A DNA stretch of 64,000 bases. It comes from Acanthamoeba castellanii str. Neff (lineage: Eukaryota; Discosea; Longamoebia; Acanthamoebidae). Where the stretch lies: assembly GCF_000313135.1 (NCBI RefSeq), contig NW_004457545.1, positions 4,099 to 68,098 of the forward strand, read 5' to 3'. The notes beneath the pieces are model-generated. The model saw only the letters and a program-made list of their open reading frames with translations. It was not told the DNA's origin and made no database searches. This document shows, piece by piece, positions 1 through 12,337 of this stretch (positions within the stretch are counted from its first letter, which is position 1; every line of letters begins with the position of its first letter). A program made the translations under genes and the position numbers.

Positions 1-915
1 TTCCTTAATGCGTGCAATTGATGAGGAGATGCTGCACCCCTGCTCTGCATCTCGTCACAATTTTCGGACGGCGAAATTCGCTACCGGTCTTGCTGAGAAA
101 AGCCAAGAGAAAAGAAATTTTCAGTGCGCAAGAACCTCAAGCGCTTCGCGATGACGTGGAAACCTGTCGCCGCAATTTGCCGAATGAGGTGGCGACACCG
201 TTGAAGTGTCGACGACTTGCCAGTTTGTGTCAGCAAAAAGCTCACCAATGAGAGGCCAAAGTTTAAATTGCCCATTACGGCAGGTGACAAAAAACACGGA
301 GTAAGTGGCCAATGGGCGAGTCGACTTGCAAGCCCTCGTCGGTGATTGGTGTATCCGGGCCGATGCGATTTACGTGCAATCTGGTAGCCGGTTTCAAGTC
401 GGTTTATGGAAAATCATTTGAATATTGCAAGCGGGCTTTTGGTAAAGCCCACGTGGTCTGACGGAATGGTTGCTCTACAACGATTCCTCGCTGCCTGGCG
501 CCAGGGCCGGTGGCTGGGTAGACCGGCCCTCATCGCTGGCAACCGCAACTCCACCCGCTTTCCCCCGTAGCGGCAGTCGATCGCAACCCCAGCACACGCC
601 CGGAAGAAGGCAAGGGAAAACCAAGGCCTTTCTTCTTCTCTTCGAGTGCCCTGACTACCACCTGTCTCGGTAAGTACCCCGACCATCACCCTATTTTCAA
701 ACCAGCTAGGTCACCGCAACCAACCAACCTCACACCACCCGCATCAGGTTGTGCTGAACAAACACCACCGATAAGAACACACACCTGCTCCGAGCAGGAG
801 AGTGCGTCTTTCTTTGTCGAGCCACCCCACCCACTCAAGTGCCACCATCCGTCGGCCGGCCGGGAGCTCTTTCTCTTTTCTTTTCCCCTCTTCTTCGCTC
901 CGTCTCGCCACCTCC
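1..915. other. 5' flank of the bHLH gene, no gene assigned
   Basis: I recognise no gene here. Open frames on both strands up to position 690 are short and resemble no family I know. A good splice donor (GGTAAGTA) lies at about 669-676, so the stretch from there to 915 may hold a 5' UTR intron of the downstream bHLH gene; this is inference. The last 100 bases before the ATG at 916 are pyrimidine-rich. Confidence 0.4.
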
Positions 916-2870
916 ATGCTGATGAGCCAGAGCATGAGCAACAGCACGCCCCTCCATTTCGTCCACTACCAAGACTACAGCGGCGACCAGCATACCGACC
1001 ACAACCATCACCTCCACCACCAGCAGCCGGCGGCCCACCGCGCGAACATGACGAACAGCTCCATGTCCTCCTCACCCTCTTCATCTTCGGCCTCGACCAC
1101 GCCCCAGCAGCCGGCATCGTCCTCGTCTTCGCCGTTCGGCTCCGGCAGCAGCGGCAAGCGGCACAAGAAGCACGACCCCGTCGACTCGTCGCCACCAGAA
1201 CGCAAGAAGTGAGTACTACCCACCCACCCCACCATCCACCCCCCTCTTTTGATCACCTTGATGCATCTCTCGTGCGTCGCCTCATGTCATCGTCCTGTCT
1301 CCTCTTGTCTCTTCTTGTCTTGGCCCCGAGTGGTCGGCCTGCCCGACACCCCTTTGATTTTAAACATCTTTTATTTGTTATTTTAATTTTAACTCCTGGG
1401 TACCGCCGCAAACCGCGCTACCGCGTTCATCTTTCTTCGTCTTGGCCGGCAACCATTTAAATAATCAATAATATTTATCAATTTTATATTATAGTATATA
1501 TAATAATGACTTTATTTCCTCTACTACGTGTGTTGTGTGCAGGCCGTTTGAGAGGAAGGGCCAGGAGAAGCTGCTGCACAACGCGGCCGAGCGGCGACGA
1601 AAGCAGAAGTTCAACGGCAAGCTGACGGAGCTCAACGACCTCCTGCCGCCCAGCGGCAAGCAGTCGAAGCCCTCCAAGATCCGCATCCTCGAGCGCGCGG
1701 TCGACTACACGCGCCAGCTCCACGCCCAGCTCGCCGCGCTCGAGGAGAAGAACCGCGTGCTCCAGCTCCAGCTCGAGTCCTTCCAGCCGCTACCGCCATC
1801 GTCATCAGCTTCATCAGCGTCTTCTTCGTCATCATCGCAACAACACACGCGCAAGGCGCTCGGGAGCCCAACCGCGACGTCGACTTCGACAACGGCCTCG
1901 TCGGCGCACCACCTCGGCATGCCGATGGACCAGCAGCACCTGCAGCCGCACGCAGCCTACGAGATGCACCACCACCATCAGATGCAGCACGACCTTCCGC
2001 ACCACCTTCAGCAGCAACCACAGCAGCAGCAGCAGCACATGCAGCACCACCATCAACAGCAGCAGCACATGCTCCATCAGAGCGGCAGGGACGCCGACGC
2101 CATGCTGAGCCTCGCACGCGCCAGCGCGGCCATGCACCACTCTCAGCCCCACCACCACCAGCAGCAGCAGGCCTACCACCAACAGCAACACATGCAGCAC
2201 TACCAGCAGCCACACTACGGGCAGTACGCCGACCCGCACCAGCACGCGCACACGATGATGCAGTCAGCCGTGGTGGATTCGCCACCGTCGTCGGCCAACT
2301 CTCCGCTATCGACGATGCAGCACCACCAGCAGCACCAGCACCCGCACCCGCACCACCGAAGCGGCTACACCATGGCCGCCGCGGCCTCCAGCCCTCCTCC
2401 CACCTCGTCGGCCCTGCAGATGCAGATGTCCGCCCATCTTCCACCCTCGGAACCGCACACGCCTCAACGTACGCACCCCAGCACACACACACACACACAC
2501 ACAACACACACTCACACTCTCGATGGTACTGATTCTCACCTTTTGGTTCTCTTCTCCATCCTGCATAGTGCCCATATTGCCTCCGTTGAGGTCCCTTCAG
2601 GCGCTCTCGCTGCCATCGCCCAGTAGTCTGGGCGCGAGCTCGTCCCCGCTCCTTTCTGGCTCTTCGGCGGGCGGCACTAGTAGCGGGGCACGCGCCACCT
2701 ACCAACAATCGGCCTACTCGCCACCTTCGTCGCCATCGCTCTCCGCTCAGCCGCAGTCCGGCGGTGGCATGCAGCACGCCGGTGGCCACCGCCGGCAGCA
2801 GACGAGCATCAGCTACGCTGAGCCAGGACACCACTACCCCAGCCCCCAGGCGTGGAACAACCGCCAGTGA
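916..2870 (+). CDS. bHLH-leucine zipper transcription factor, Gln/His-rich
   Basis: Three exons (916-1208, 1543-2468, 2569-2870) join in frame to give 506 residues. The bHLH domain starts right after the first splice. Its basic region reads HNAAERRRKQKF, carrying the His-Glu-Arg pattern of E-box binders. Helix 1 (KLTELNDLLP), a Lys/Ser-rich loop and helix 2 (KIRILERAVDYTRQL) follow, and helix 2 runs on into a leucine heptad (LAALEEKNRVLQLQLE). The protein is therefore probably a dimeric nuclear DNA-binding regulator. The rest is Ser-rich, then a long Gln/His region, typical of amoebozoan transcription factors. The start is the first ATG of exon 1 in frame with the domain. Intron 2 contains a CA microsatellite. 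Partner and target genes cannot be read from the sequence. Confidence 0.9.
2482..2512. repeat. CA-dinucleotide microsatellite in intron 2 of the bHLH gene
   Basis: A run of CA repeats with small interruptions lies between the donor at 2469 and the acceptor at 2568. Confidence 0.85.
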
Positions 2871-3155
2871 GAGCAGAACGGCGCCGCTGCTTTGTGAATA
2901 GCGGTTGGTCCCACCAACCACAATATTATTTATTTATTTAAATATTCAAATAACGTACAGCACCGATATTCTCCAAAACCGCACACCCGGATACCACGTC
3001 GCTCCGCAACGAGCGCGTTTTCAACGCTCGTATATCTAAAGCGACGTTACCTAGGTATTTAACCAGGCAACGATCGGTTGCAGTTGATCCAAAAGTGTAC
3101 GTGTTATGTAACATCAGATTTAATTTGTTATGCAACGATCTCACGGCCCAGGCAG

Positions 3156-6100
3156 CTAGTTTGCGTCCCGGTGGCCGCGGGGCGAAGACCTCGCCGAGCT
3201 AGGGCTCGTGCTCGCCGATGAGGACGACCCGCCGGCAGTGCCCGACCTGCTCGACGAGGCGCTGGCCAGGAGGCCCGCATGGTGGTGGTGCAGCTGGTGA
3301 TGGCCGCGCGGGCTCGGCACCTCCTCCTCGGAGGACTGATGCCGCTTGGTGTAGACTGCGGACGAGCTGTTCCGTTTCCAATCTCTAGACGGCTGCTGAA
3401 GCTGGTCGTGGATGCTTCGCCCGGTGCTCTCGCCCAGAATCGATGGCTTGGGGGTGCGACGGCTGGATGTTGAGGACGAAGAAGAAGAAGAGGGTGAAGT
3501 GGAATAGCTGGATGAAGAAGAGGCCCTGGGAGAGGAGGGCGAGGTGACGGCGATCGCGGGAGCCGGCGACCGGAGCAAAGAGGGAACTGGTGCGATGGAG
3601 GAATAGGTGGGCAGGTTCGGGGAGGACACCGAGTGCTGCGAGTCGAGAGCGTGCCTGGAATCAGACGACTTGACGCGGCGGCGACGGAGCTTGGAAGCGC
3701 TCTCGCGCTTTTCGCTACGGTCCTTGGCAATGCGCTCGACCTCGCGCTCGAAGGCTTCGATGCGTCGCTTGTCCTCCTCGCGCGTCCGTACCTCGCGGTC
3801 CTCTTGCACTCGGCGCATAACATGCCGCATGGTGTGCACCACGACGTCCAGCAGTTTGTTGTAGACGAGGAAGATGACCACCATCATCAACACGAACGGC
3901 ACGAATCTGTGTCACAGATGATTTCATGAAATCATAAAACCGCATTCCCACCTTAGCCAGTTGAAACGAACATAACGAGCAGTTGGCCGAACGTACCCGC
4001 TCTCAAGGTACGGCCAAACCGGAAGAACGGCCGCGACGAAGAAGGTGACCAGGGTCGCCACCACGGCTGCGTGAACGGCCAGGTGATCTGGTTGATTTCG
4101 GCCGAAACATTTGCTCAGTGGACTGTCAATAAATGTGTGCGTTGGTGGCACAGTTGGCGCACCTGTTACCAGCGAGACCCTGAGGTTGACCCAGATCATG
4201 ATCACGACGAAGCAGCAGAACTCGGCCATCACCAGCTTATCGCCAAAGATGAAGTAGGGCGGCAGGACTTGTGCGACAACGCCTAATCACGCACAGTAGA
4301 GAGGTCATTCCGGTGACGAGCGAAACTAGACTTGACTCGGCCAACACGGTACCATCTTCCACGCCAGGCGAGGGGCGCCACCACCACATTGTGATGGTGA
4401 GGCATAGGAGCGAGTCGAGAGCGGCCTTCGTCCACCACAGAAAGCTCCTAGAAATGGAAAGAGCCTGCAGCTTGAATCCCGGCTTGTTGAGCCACCTCGC
4501 AGGATTGTCTGATGGTATTCAATGTGAGTGACCGTGTCCTTTTTCGATACACGTAGTGCGGGGAAGTGTACCAAGGGCTTCGGGCACGCTCCGATAGGAG
4601 TGGTGGAAGATGCCGTAGACAGCCGTCGCCCAGCCGTAGAAGAAGTTGTACGCCAGGAGCATGCGCCCCGTGAAGAGAGACATCGCCGAGAAGCCCGCGT
4701 AGAAGAAGTCATAGAACAGGAGACTGGTGCGACCATGGAAGTAGATTAGCTTAGCCTCACCGCAGTATGCAAATAAGCAGCAAGAGCGAAGTGCAAACCT
4801 GAGAACGACCGTCATCTTCATGCAGGTGATGAGATGGGTCATCTTGGTGTTTCGTTCCCAGTTCTTCTTGCCGTGGTAGAAGATGAGCTTCGGAAGTTCG
4901 CCCACGCGTTTGATGGCGAGGTCGCTGCTTCCCGCCGCGTGGCTGTTCTCGCCATCCTTGATGCCGATCCCCACGTTGGCCTGCTTGATCATGTCAATGT
5001 CGTTGGCGCCGTCACCAACCGAGCAGGTGAAGAGGCCGTTCTTCATCAGGAAGTGAGTCAGCTGGGCCTTGAGCTTCGGGTGAGCCCTAGAAAGTACACC
5101 AGTTAACGCCTCATCCTCAAGTAGTTGCGAACCACACAAGCAGAGGAGTTTGAACCTGTAAGTGACAACACCCTTGCAGGTTTTGACGAGGTTGATGAAG
5201 ACTCTGGACAGGGTCTTGTCTTCGAGGATGTCCATCAGCTCTTGCTTGCCCACCAGCAAACCTGACACAGAATTCGTATTAGTGCTTACTGATTGTTACT
5301 CTTAAAAGGCTGAGCAATGTACCCTTAGATTTCCTGCACTTGAGAGCAGCGTCCAGCTGCATCTCGAGGGAAGAATCGGGGTGCTGGTGTACATCGAACA
5401 CCTCGGCGTCTACACACACGTGGGTGGTGAGCGAAAGCCGGACCAAGAAAAGATTGCTACGCATTGGAGCCTGCATACCTGGGCCGACCGGAAGGATACC
5501 GCAGTTTCTGCCGATGATCTCTGCGGTCATCTTGATGTCGCCCGTACACACCAGGGTGATGATGTTGCCAGACTGGACCTTCTGAATAGTTTCGAGCAGG
5601 CGAGGCTGCAGCTGATCTTCCGTGCCTGTCGCTCCGAGCGCGTACAAGTCCTTTAGGTGGTCTCTCCTGTCAACAGAACCGTAAGAATAGGCCGGACACG
5701 TGGAGAGCGAGAGGAGAGCATGTACATAAAGATCTGAATGGCGACGCCGTCCTCTTCCTGCGTTGCCCAAGCAGCAGTGAACTGCTCCTCGATGCGCGGC
5801 CAGTCGAGCTTAACAGCGGCATAGAGCAGCACACGTAGACCATCCTTGGCCAGCTCAGTGACCCGCCGCTCGGCCTCTGCTCGGTCGTCCTCACGGAGGT
5901 AGCCGTACATCTTCTCGGGGGAGCCCTTACTGTGGAAGAACACTTCGCCTGTGACCTTGTTCTTCACCATCACCTACAACGCGCACCCCAAAAGGCGTAA
6001 GAAAGAACATGTCACTGTTGCAGCACACGGTGAACCATTGTACCGTCATCATGCCTCTCTCGCTGGTGTACTTGTAGACGTAGAGGAGTTCCCAGGTGCG

Positions 6101-8514
6101 GCCGACGTCGTCATTGGGCTCCGTGTGCACTTCCATCTCCTCACCCTCGGCCGTAACGCTGCGCGAGACGATGAAGTAGCCCACCGAGCTGTAGAGCTTC
6201 TCCAGGATGGCAACCTCATCGGCTGATGTGCCAAAGTAGTGCGGCTTGCCGGATAGGCCCTCCTTGGCTCGCATGACGCTGTTGTTGAGGCAAATGCTCA
6301 GCAGGAGCGCCCGCAGCTGACCTGTGCGCTGAGAGGCCTCGATGGTCTTGGCGACACCCAAGTGCTTGTCGTGAATCTAGCGCAATTAAAGTTTGAGCGA
6401 GAGTGAGTACAGATCAGTTAGATCAGGTCACAACAAAGCCAGCGCGAAAGTTGAGCACAACGCGTACCGAGTACACCCGATCGTACATCACGCTCAGGAG
6501 TTGCGGTTCAAGTTGATTTTGCGTCAACGTGCCGGTCTCAAATATCACAGTGAGAGGATGCAATATAAGCTCAAGTGTCCTACGTAGGCACGGGCTGCGC
6601 CTTGCTGAAGCAGAGAAAGTAGCATACCTTGTCAAAGACGATGGCTTGAGTGAGTCCGAGCTGTTCAACGGCGCATGGGTTCTTCACTTCAGCGTCAACG
6701 TCAAACGTTTGGATACCTCGCACAGCGTCGAGTGTGAACTGCAGTGTCTGGGCAATGAGACCTGTGGTGTACAGAAGGACCGATTGCGTGTCAGGAACAA
6801 GACTTCGCACAGCCAAGGTAGAGGGTTATTGGCGACGTACCATTGAACAGGAGGAAGTACATCGCGACAGCCTGGAAAAAGAGTGCATCTTCGTGGCTAG
6901 CCGTGTAGCCACTAGTGCCGAGCAAGATGAAGCTGAACAGGAAGATGAGCGTGACTGTCGTGATGATGTTGAGCCTGGCCAGAGAAGAGGACGTCAATGG
7001 GAGAAGTCAAAGAATGGATCAATGAGCGAATCATTCGGGCAGGCTCACCTGTTCTGCAGCGACCAGGACTTCTTGCCGGTGGGTTTCTGCTTGAGGCGAA
7101 TCTTCGTGTCCTTGCCGGTGGCTACTACAATGCCGTATACGTCTCTGGCAAAAGAGAAGGTAAGAACACAGGCGACATCGGGGTTCGCCCATTGAGCCGG
7201 TTGATAGTCGCACCTTCCCTTGAACAGATAAGATCCTGCAAGGATCATATTCTCGTAGGTGCAGTCATACCTGCGGGTGCCGATCCTCAACTCGGCTGCA
7301 GACAGAAGGAACGGGTAAGGTCGTGTGCAATGCATATCCCGAGTCTGAAATCAACTGTACCCTTGAACTGCTCGAGATCGGGCTTTGGTTCCGTCGCGTA
7401 GAGGACGCCGTACAACGGATCGCTATCGGGTCTCTCAATCTCGAGTCCAAGAGGCACCTAAACGAGCGACCCGTCAGCTTCTATCCCTTGTGCGATGAAC
7501 TAGTACGAGCAGCCCATACCTTGCGCTGGACGGAATCCTTTTCTCCGGTGAGCGACGACATGTCGAGGAAGACGCTCCTTGTATCAGAATAGATGAGAAG
7601 GAGATCTGCTGGCACTTCCACACGCTCCTCGCCCGTTGTTCCTATGCACTCTTCGATGTGAACGAGATCGCCCACCATCAGGTCTAGTCCACGCCACCAA
7701 CGTAACGGAGGAGACCAGTTAGACCACGCCGCAGCTTATGCATGAGGGCGGGACAAGGCACCTTTTCGTTCCTTAGTCACCATGCCAGCACGGGTTACGA
7801 CTTTGACCTTACGCGAGTTGATCCTTTTGTCGTTGATCTGGTCCTTCTTGTTGAACCAAAACAGGCACAGCATTTCGAACACCTTGTTGCCTGCATACGG
7901 CCCCATCGTGGCAAACTTGCCCGTCGGGCTTAGGTCTGGATTAGCTCCAGCTCTCCAGCACTAGTGAGATGCGCGTCGTGGAAGTACCTCCATGGAGTGA
8001 AGATCTGCAAGAGACCAACGGTAAAGAAGTAGACACTGGCCACGGAGGAGAAGATGCAGGAGATGAGCCCGTAGACCAGCAGCTGCCACGTCGTCTCATA
8101 CTTGGCCGTTTGCAACTTGTTGGAGCAGTAGCTGCGATTGGCGTGGGTCTCTCCCAACACGATGACGCGGCGCAGGATCGAAGAGGAAGATGGCGACATT
8201 GACTCATCGAGAGGAGAAGATGAAGAGGCTGCCGCTATGAAATCGCCGCTCCTGATGGCATGGCTACTCCCGCCCAATGACTCGATGCGTTCGAAGGAGG
8301 TAGAAGAAGAAAGAGGACTGGGGTCGCTGTGGAACATTGCATAGCGGGCAGCCATTGCAGGCGAAAGTGGCACATGGGGCGAAATGATGGGAGATGCCGG
8401 CGATGAATGGTGGAGATGCTGATTGAGATGATGGTGCAGGGGTTCATGAAGATCGTGCAAGCGTGGATCCATTGGGACGCTGTCCTTTTCTCGGGGTGCC
8501 CGCGAGGGCCTCAT
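3156..8514 (-). CDS. P4-type phospholipid-transporting ATPase (flippase)
   Basis: A many-exon gene of roughly 1,300 residues. The N-terminal part carries the P4 signature NRSYCSNKLQTAKY before the first membrane segments. The actuator domain has SSLTGEKDSVQRK (about 7510-7552), where P4 enzymes normally carry DGET. The phosphorylation site DKTGTLTQNQL is assembled from two exons (DK near 6625, TGTLT near 6530). KGSPE (about 5920) marks the nucleotide-binding domain, VCTGDIKMTAEIIG (about 5540) the P4 TGD region, and GDGANDIDMI (about 5010) the hinge. Further membrane segments follow, then a basic, Ser-rich cytosolic tail ending at 3156. By homology it moves aminophospholipids to the cytosolic leaflet and works with a CDC50 partner; no partner is encoded here. 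The ATG at 8514 is 138 bp from the divergent ATG of the next gene. Exact small-exon edges near 4.3-4.6 kb are uncertain. Confidence 0.88.
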
Positions 8515-8652
8515 CTTGATCTTCTCTCGTCGTGTGTGGGTTTGTCAAATCGAGTTTTGCCGGCTTCTGTGTAGCGCCGCACGGGGACCACGTCAGCATT
8601 TTACACGTCACCACAAGAAAGAAGAAGAAAAGATCTATTTTCCGATTTGAAG
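8515..8652. promoter_or_regulatory. Compact divergent promoter region
   Basis: Only 138 bp separate the start codons of the flippase (minus) and the mitochondrial protein (plus), so both promoters and both 5' UTRs must fit here or overlap the neighbouring coding sequence. I see no clear TATA box. Confidence 0.5.
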
Positions 8653-9571
8653 ATGAGGCGAATGGCACGACCAGCACCGGCTCGCTTCTTACTTGCCGGG
8701 CCTCCTCTTCCCACGCGAGGCGCCACGAGTCTGCTTTCCGCACCTTCTGCCCGCTCTCTTTCCGCCTCTCTTGCGAGCAAGTGGCCCGTCAGGGCTAGCG
8801 GCACTCGTCGATTTTTCGTATCTAGCACGATAATTCATCGCCAAGCGCGAGATAATGTGGTCGACGCCGAACCCGTACAGCCCAATCCCGGCCAGTCATC
8901 GCCACCTCGATCTGAGCTGCCTCAACAGCAGATCGATGAGCAATTTGATCGCGTTTACGAGAAGCTCTTCAACAAAAAGCGGCCGGCCAGGGGAGAACGC
9001 GACTCGCACGATGCCGCCAACCCGTTCACGCAAGACTGGCGCGAGCGGCTGTTCGACATCATGTTCTCGAACGCTGGCAACCTCTTCATGATGACGGTCG
9101 TGGCGTCACTCTTCTTCCAGATCATGCGCGAGCAGGGCGAGCACAAGGAGTACAAGCGCCTCACCACCGCGCGTCTCGACGATGCCCAGCACGCGCTGCG
9201 AGTGTGCCAGGCGCAGGTCCACCAGGCGGCCGACGCCAGGCGGCAGGAGCTCGCCAGTGCGCTGGAGCGAACGAACACCGCCGTTCCGCCCGAGGAGGTC
9301 AAGCGACTCGTCGATCAGCTCCTCACCAGCCTCGTAGCCGACATCGATGCCTCGCTTACCACCGATGAGAGCAAGGCCACGACGCAGACTGAGGCCAGCA
9401 GCGATTCCGCACTCGTCGACACCAACACGCCGGCTACCAGCAGCACAGCCGTGGCTACTACTGCCGAGGGCCATCAAGGTACATGCGTAACTCACTTGCA
9501 CCGTGCGTGCTCATGCGAGACGATCATGACTAACCTCTTCATCCACAGCTGGCTACCACAAGGTGGTGTAA
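8653..9571 (+). CDS. Predicted mitochondrial single-pass membrane protein with coiled coil
   Basis: Exon 1 is 8653-9478. A 23-nt exon (9549-9571) ends the frame at a TAA, giving 282 residues. The first ~55 residues are Arg/Ser/Ala-rich without acidic residues, typical of a mitochondrial presequence. One hydrophobic stretch (NLFMMTVVASLFFQIM, about residue 145) follows, then a charged helical region that looks like a coiled coil, and a Ser/Thr-rich tail. I recognise no family. The stop overlaps a near-perfect donor (GTAAGT at 9568). If this is spliced to the acceptor at 9619, the frame runs without a stop into threonine synthase, so the 3' end and the gene's independence are uncertain. Confidence 0.65.
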
Positions 9572-9676
9572 GTCGTCTACACGGGAGGCACATACAAACA
9601 TTCTTCGAATTTTTCAAAGGTGGTAGTGGAACGGGAGTTGCATCTTCTGAACAATGCGCTCATCTCAACACAAGAG

Positions 9677-11840
9677 ATGAAGTTCAAGAGTACGCGGGGA
9701 GGGTCCGAGGTGCTGACCTTTGAGGAGGCGGTGCTGCGGGGGTATGCGCCAGACGGTGGCATGATCGTGCCAGCCACGATTCCCTGCATCGAACGCGGCA
9801 CCCTGCGCCAGTGGGCCGCCCGTAATCTCACCTTTCCGCAACTATGTGAGGAAATCTTCGCGCTCTTCATTGACGAAGAGGAGATGCCGCGAGCCGATCT
9901 TCGCGCGCTCCTCCAGTCCTGCTTCGGGGAGTTCACAGATGACGAGATTGTACCCATCAAGCACCTCGCCCCTCGGCACGCAACTGAAGCTGGCAGCGGG
10001 TTTGAGTTTGATGTTGCGGAGCTGTTTCACGGTCCCACGCTGGCATTCAAGGACCTCGGGCTGCAGTTCATCGGGCACATGTTCGAGTACCTCGTACGCA
10101 AGCGACAGCGCAAGCTCTCCATCATCGTCGCCACCAGCGGTGACACCGGTACGCTACATACGCGCGATCAGTTGACACCACGCCCAAACGCGCACACACA
10201 GCACTGACACATACATTGTGCTTGCAGGGAGTGCCGCCATCCACTGCGTGAAGGGCCGCCAGAACATGAACATCTTTGTGCTGCTGCCCGGCCAAGGCAG
10301 GATAGCTGAACTTCAGGTACGGGCCGCCCGCTGCGAGCCGCGCTCAATCACCACAAGCCGCCAACGTTTACACATGTGCAACAGGAACGTCAAATGACGA
10401 CCGTGCTCGACAAGAATGTGTTCTCCATCGCCGTGGACGGCACCTCTGACGATGCCGATGTGGCAGTCAAAGGTCCACACTGCCAGCACGACATTGGTTG
10501 ACGGTCTCTTCTCACACTTTGGTCCGCATGCTCCAATGCACCAGGCGTGTTTGCGGACCCAGAGTTCGTGGAGAAGTACGGCGTGTGCACCATCAATTCG
10601 CCCAACTGGGCTCGCATCATGATGCAGCTCGTCCATTTCTTCTACGCCTACCTCCGCGTCTGCCCGGAGTGTGACCGTACACCCTCCCATCCTCTGCACT
10701 GCGACCGATCACCGGCGCGCCGTGCGCCAGTCTGCTGACTGTGGAGCCTGGTATTGGCGTGTGGGCAGGCGAAATCGTGTTCTCGATTCCCTCGGGCGGC
10801 TTCGGCAACGGCTTCTCGGGCTACCTGACCAAGCGCATGGGCCTCCCCGTCAAGTACTTCATCCCGGCCGTCAACGACAATGACACCCTCCACCGATTCT
10901 TTGCCCATGGTTCGTGTCGCACTCACCTTTCCGCTTCTCACCTCCACTAACGCAAACGCGGCGCGCACTCACTCCTGGCTTGGTCTTGCCCTCCACAGGC
11001 GAGTTGGCACCCTCTGACGTCGTGGTTAAGACCATTAGCCCCGCCATGGGTAGCTCGAAGCCTTACCCCCTGGATGTAGCATCTCAGCCTTACACTCATT
11101 CTCGTCCTCGTCTGTGTGCGTCGTGTGCGTCATGTGCGGTGCGCCACAGATATCAATGTGCCGTACAATATCGAAAGGCTTCTCTACTACCTCTCGGGCG
11201 AGAACGCGGAGAAGGTCCGCGAGTGGATGACCCACCTCGAGCAATCGCCGAACGGGAAGGTCAAATTTGACGAGGTAAACTGCGCCACTTCGACTCACAA
11301 CTGATCACCTATGCCTTGAGCTCATTCAGTCGAGTGCTGCTCTGTGTCGTGCAGGAGCTCATGGCCAAGGCACGAGCTCTGTATCGATCGGCGTCGGCCA
11401 CACAGCAAGAAGTGAAGGCCGGCATCGAATTCAGCCATCGCATTTACGACTACGTCTTCTGTCCGCACACGGCCATCGCCTTCCTGGCCGCCCAGAAGGC
11501 CCACCAACAGGTCCGCACACAGCACACGACACGCAACACACGGCTCAGCGCTGAGCACCGGAACTGATCGGTGGCGTGTTGTGTTTGCGGTGGGCGTGGG
11601 CAGGGCGAGGAGGCGCCCATCGTGGTGGCGGCGACGGCTCACCCGGCCAAGTTCGTGGACACAGTCGAGGAGGTCTTGCGGAAGGTCAATGCGGACTACA
11701 GCCTCCCGGTGCCGCCGCAGCTGGCCGGCATCCGTGAGCGGGAGACGCGGTGCCTCCAGTGGGCGCGCCCAGCAGACTGGGCCGACGTATGGACCCGCGA
11801 CCTCCAGTCGCTCGTGACCTTGTCCTACCAGTCCGGGTAA
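9677..11840 (+). CDS. Threonine synthase (PLP-dependent, THR4 class)
   Basis: Catalyses O-phosphohomoserine to threonine in the aspartate pathway. The N-terminus (MKFKSTRGG, then RGYAPDGGMIVP) is typical of the family. HGPTLAFKDLGLQF (about 10030-10070) contains the lysine that binds pyridoxal phosphate. SGDTGSAA spans the first splice and forms part of the phosphate/cofactor site. NSPNWARIMMQ, IPSGGFGNGFSGYL and the TISPAMDINVPYNIERL region (spliced across the intron at ~11049-11151) match the yeast THR4 type. At least eight exons join in frame, with introns of 50-110 nt. The start chosen is the ATG at 9677, which begins the conserved domain; an in-frame upstream extension through a possible splice from the preceding gene would add a mitochondrial-type N-terminus. 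Confidence 0.92.
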
Positions 11841-12039
11841 GGCCATTTCGACCAGGACGCATTGAATTGAGCACAAATTGTGGTCGTAGACCAACACATC
11901 GCCTTTTGGGAGCCCACACTCCATCCAAAGGCAACACCCTTTCACCCAAAACAGAACTAAAACTGGGCTGGCGTGAATGGAAATGTGGTGACAATGGACA
12001 GGGGCATTGAGTGACAGCTTGTGGCACTCTCCAAGTGCC

Positions 12040-12050
12040 ATATATATATA
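12040..12050 (+). promoter_or_regulatory. TATA box
   Basis: A clean TATATATATA lies about 52 bp before the ATG at 12102, on the same strand as that small reading frame and in an otherwise GC-rich background. Confidence 0.6.
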
Positions 12051-12101
12051 CTTCTGGCTTGGCTTCTTAGAACCAGAGACAACAACCCACCCTCCTACAA
12101 C

Positions 12102-12281
12102 ATGACCGACCTGAGCGAGGGCTATCACGTTAGTCTTGTGGGCTCCAAGAAGGGACAGAGCGCGTTCTGGAAGGCCTCAAAGTGCTTCGCTTTCGAGTGC
12201 CCTCGTCAGCCCCAGCTGAGTGGACAAGTCGTTGTAACCGCACGAAATACAACATACAGTGGTGTTCACATGACAGGGTGA
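12102..12281 (+). CDS. Short protein related to the N-terminus of the 13.9-kb gene (truncated paralog)
   Basis: A single-exon frame of 59 residues. Its N-terminal part (GYHVSLVGSKKGQSAFWK) aligns with LYHIAVVGAKEGQSELLS in the gene starting at 13921, and similarity then stops. The frame ends 56 bp before the stop codon of the convergent phosphoesterase. A TATA box upstream suggests transcription. It could be a diverged small gene or a truncated duplicate cut off by the intervening gene. No function is known for this family. Confidence 0.5.
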   Translation: MTDLSEGYHVSLVGSKKGQSAFWKASKCFAFECPRQPQLSGQVVVTARNTTYSGVHMTG

Positions 12282-12337
12282 ACAACAATTTCTGTTGATG
12301 ACGCTCACATAGTGTTTTGTTGCAACCACCCTGGCCT

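Noticed and set aside
1632..2921. 429-codon minus-strand frame over the bHLH gene
   Set aside because: Ala/Arg/Gly-rich shadow of the bHLH exons, spanning their introns.
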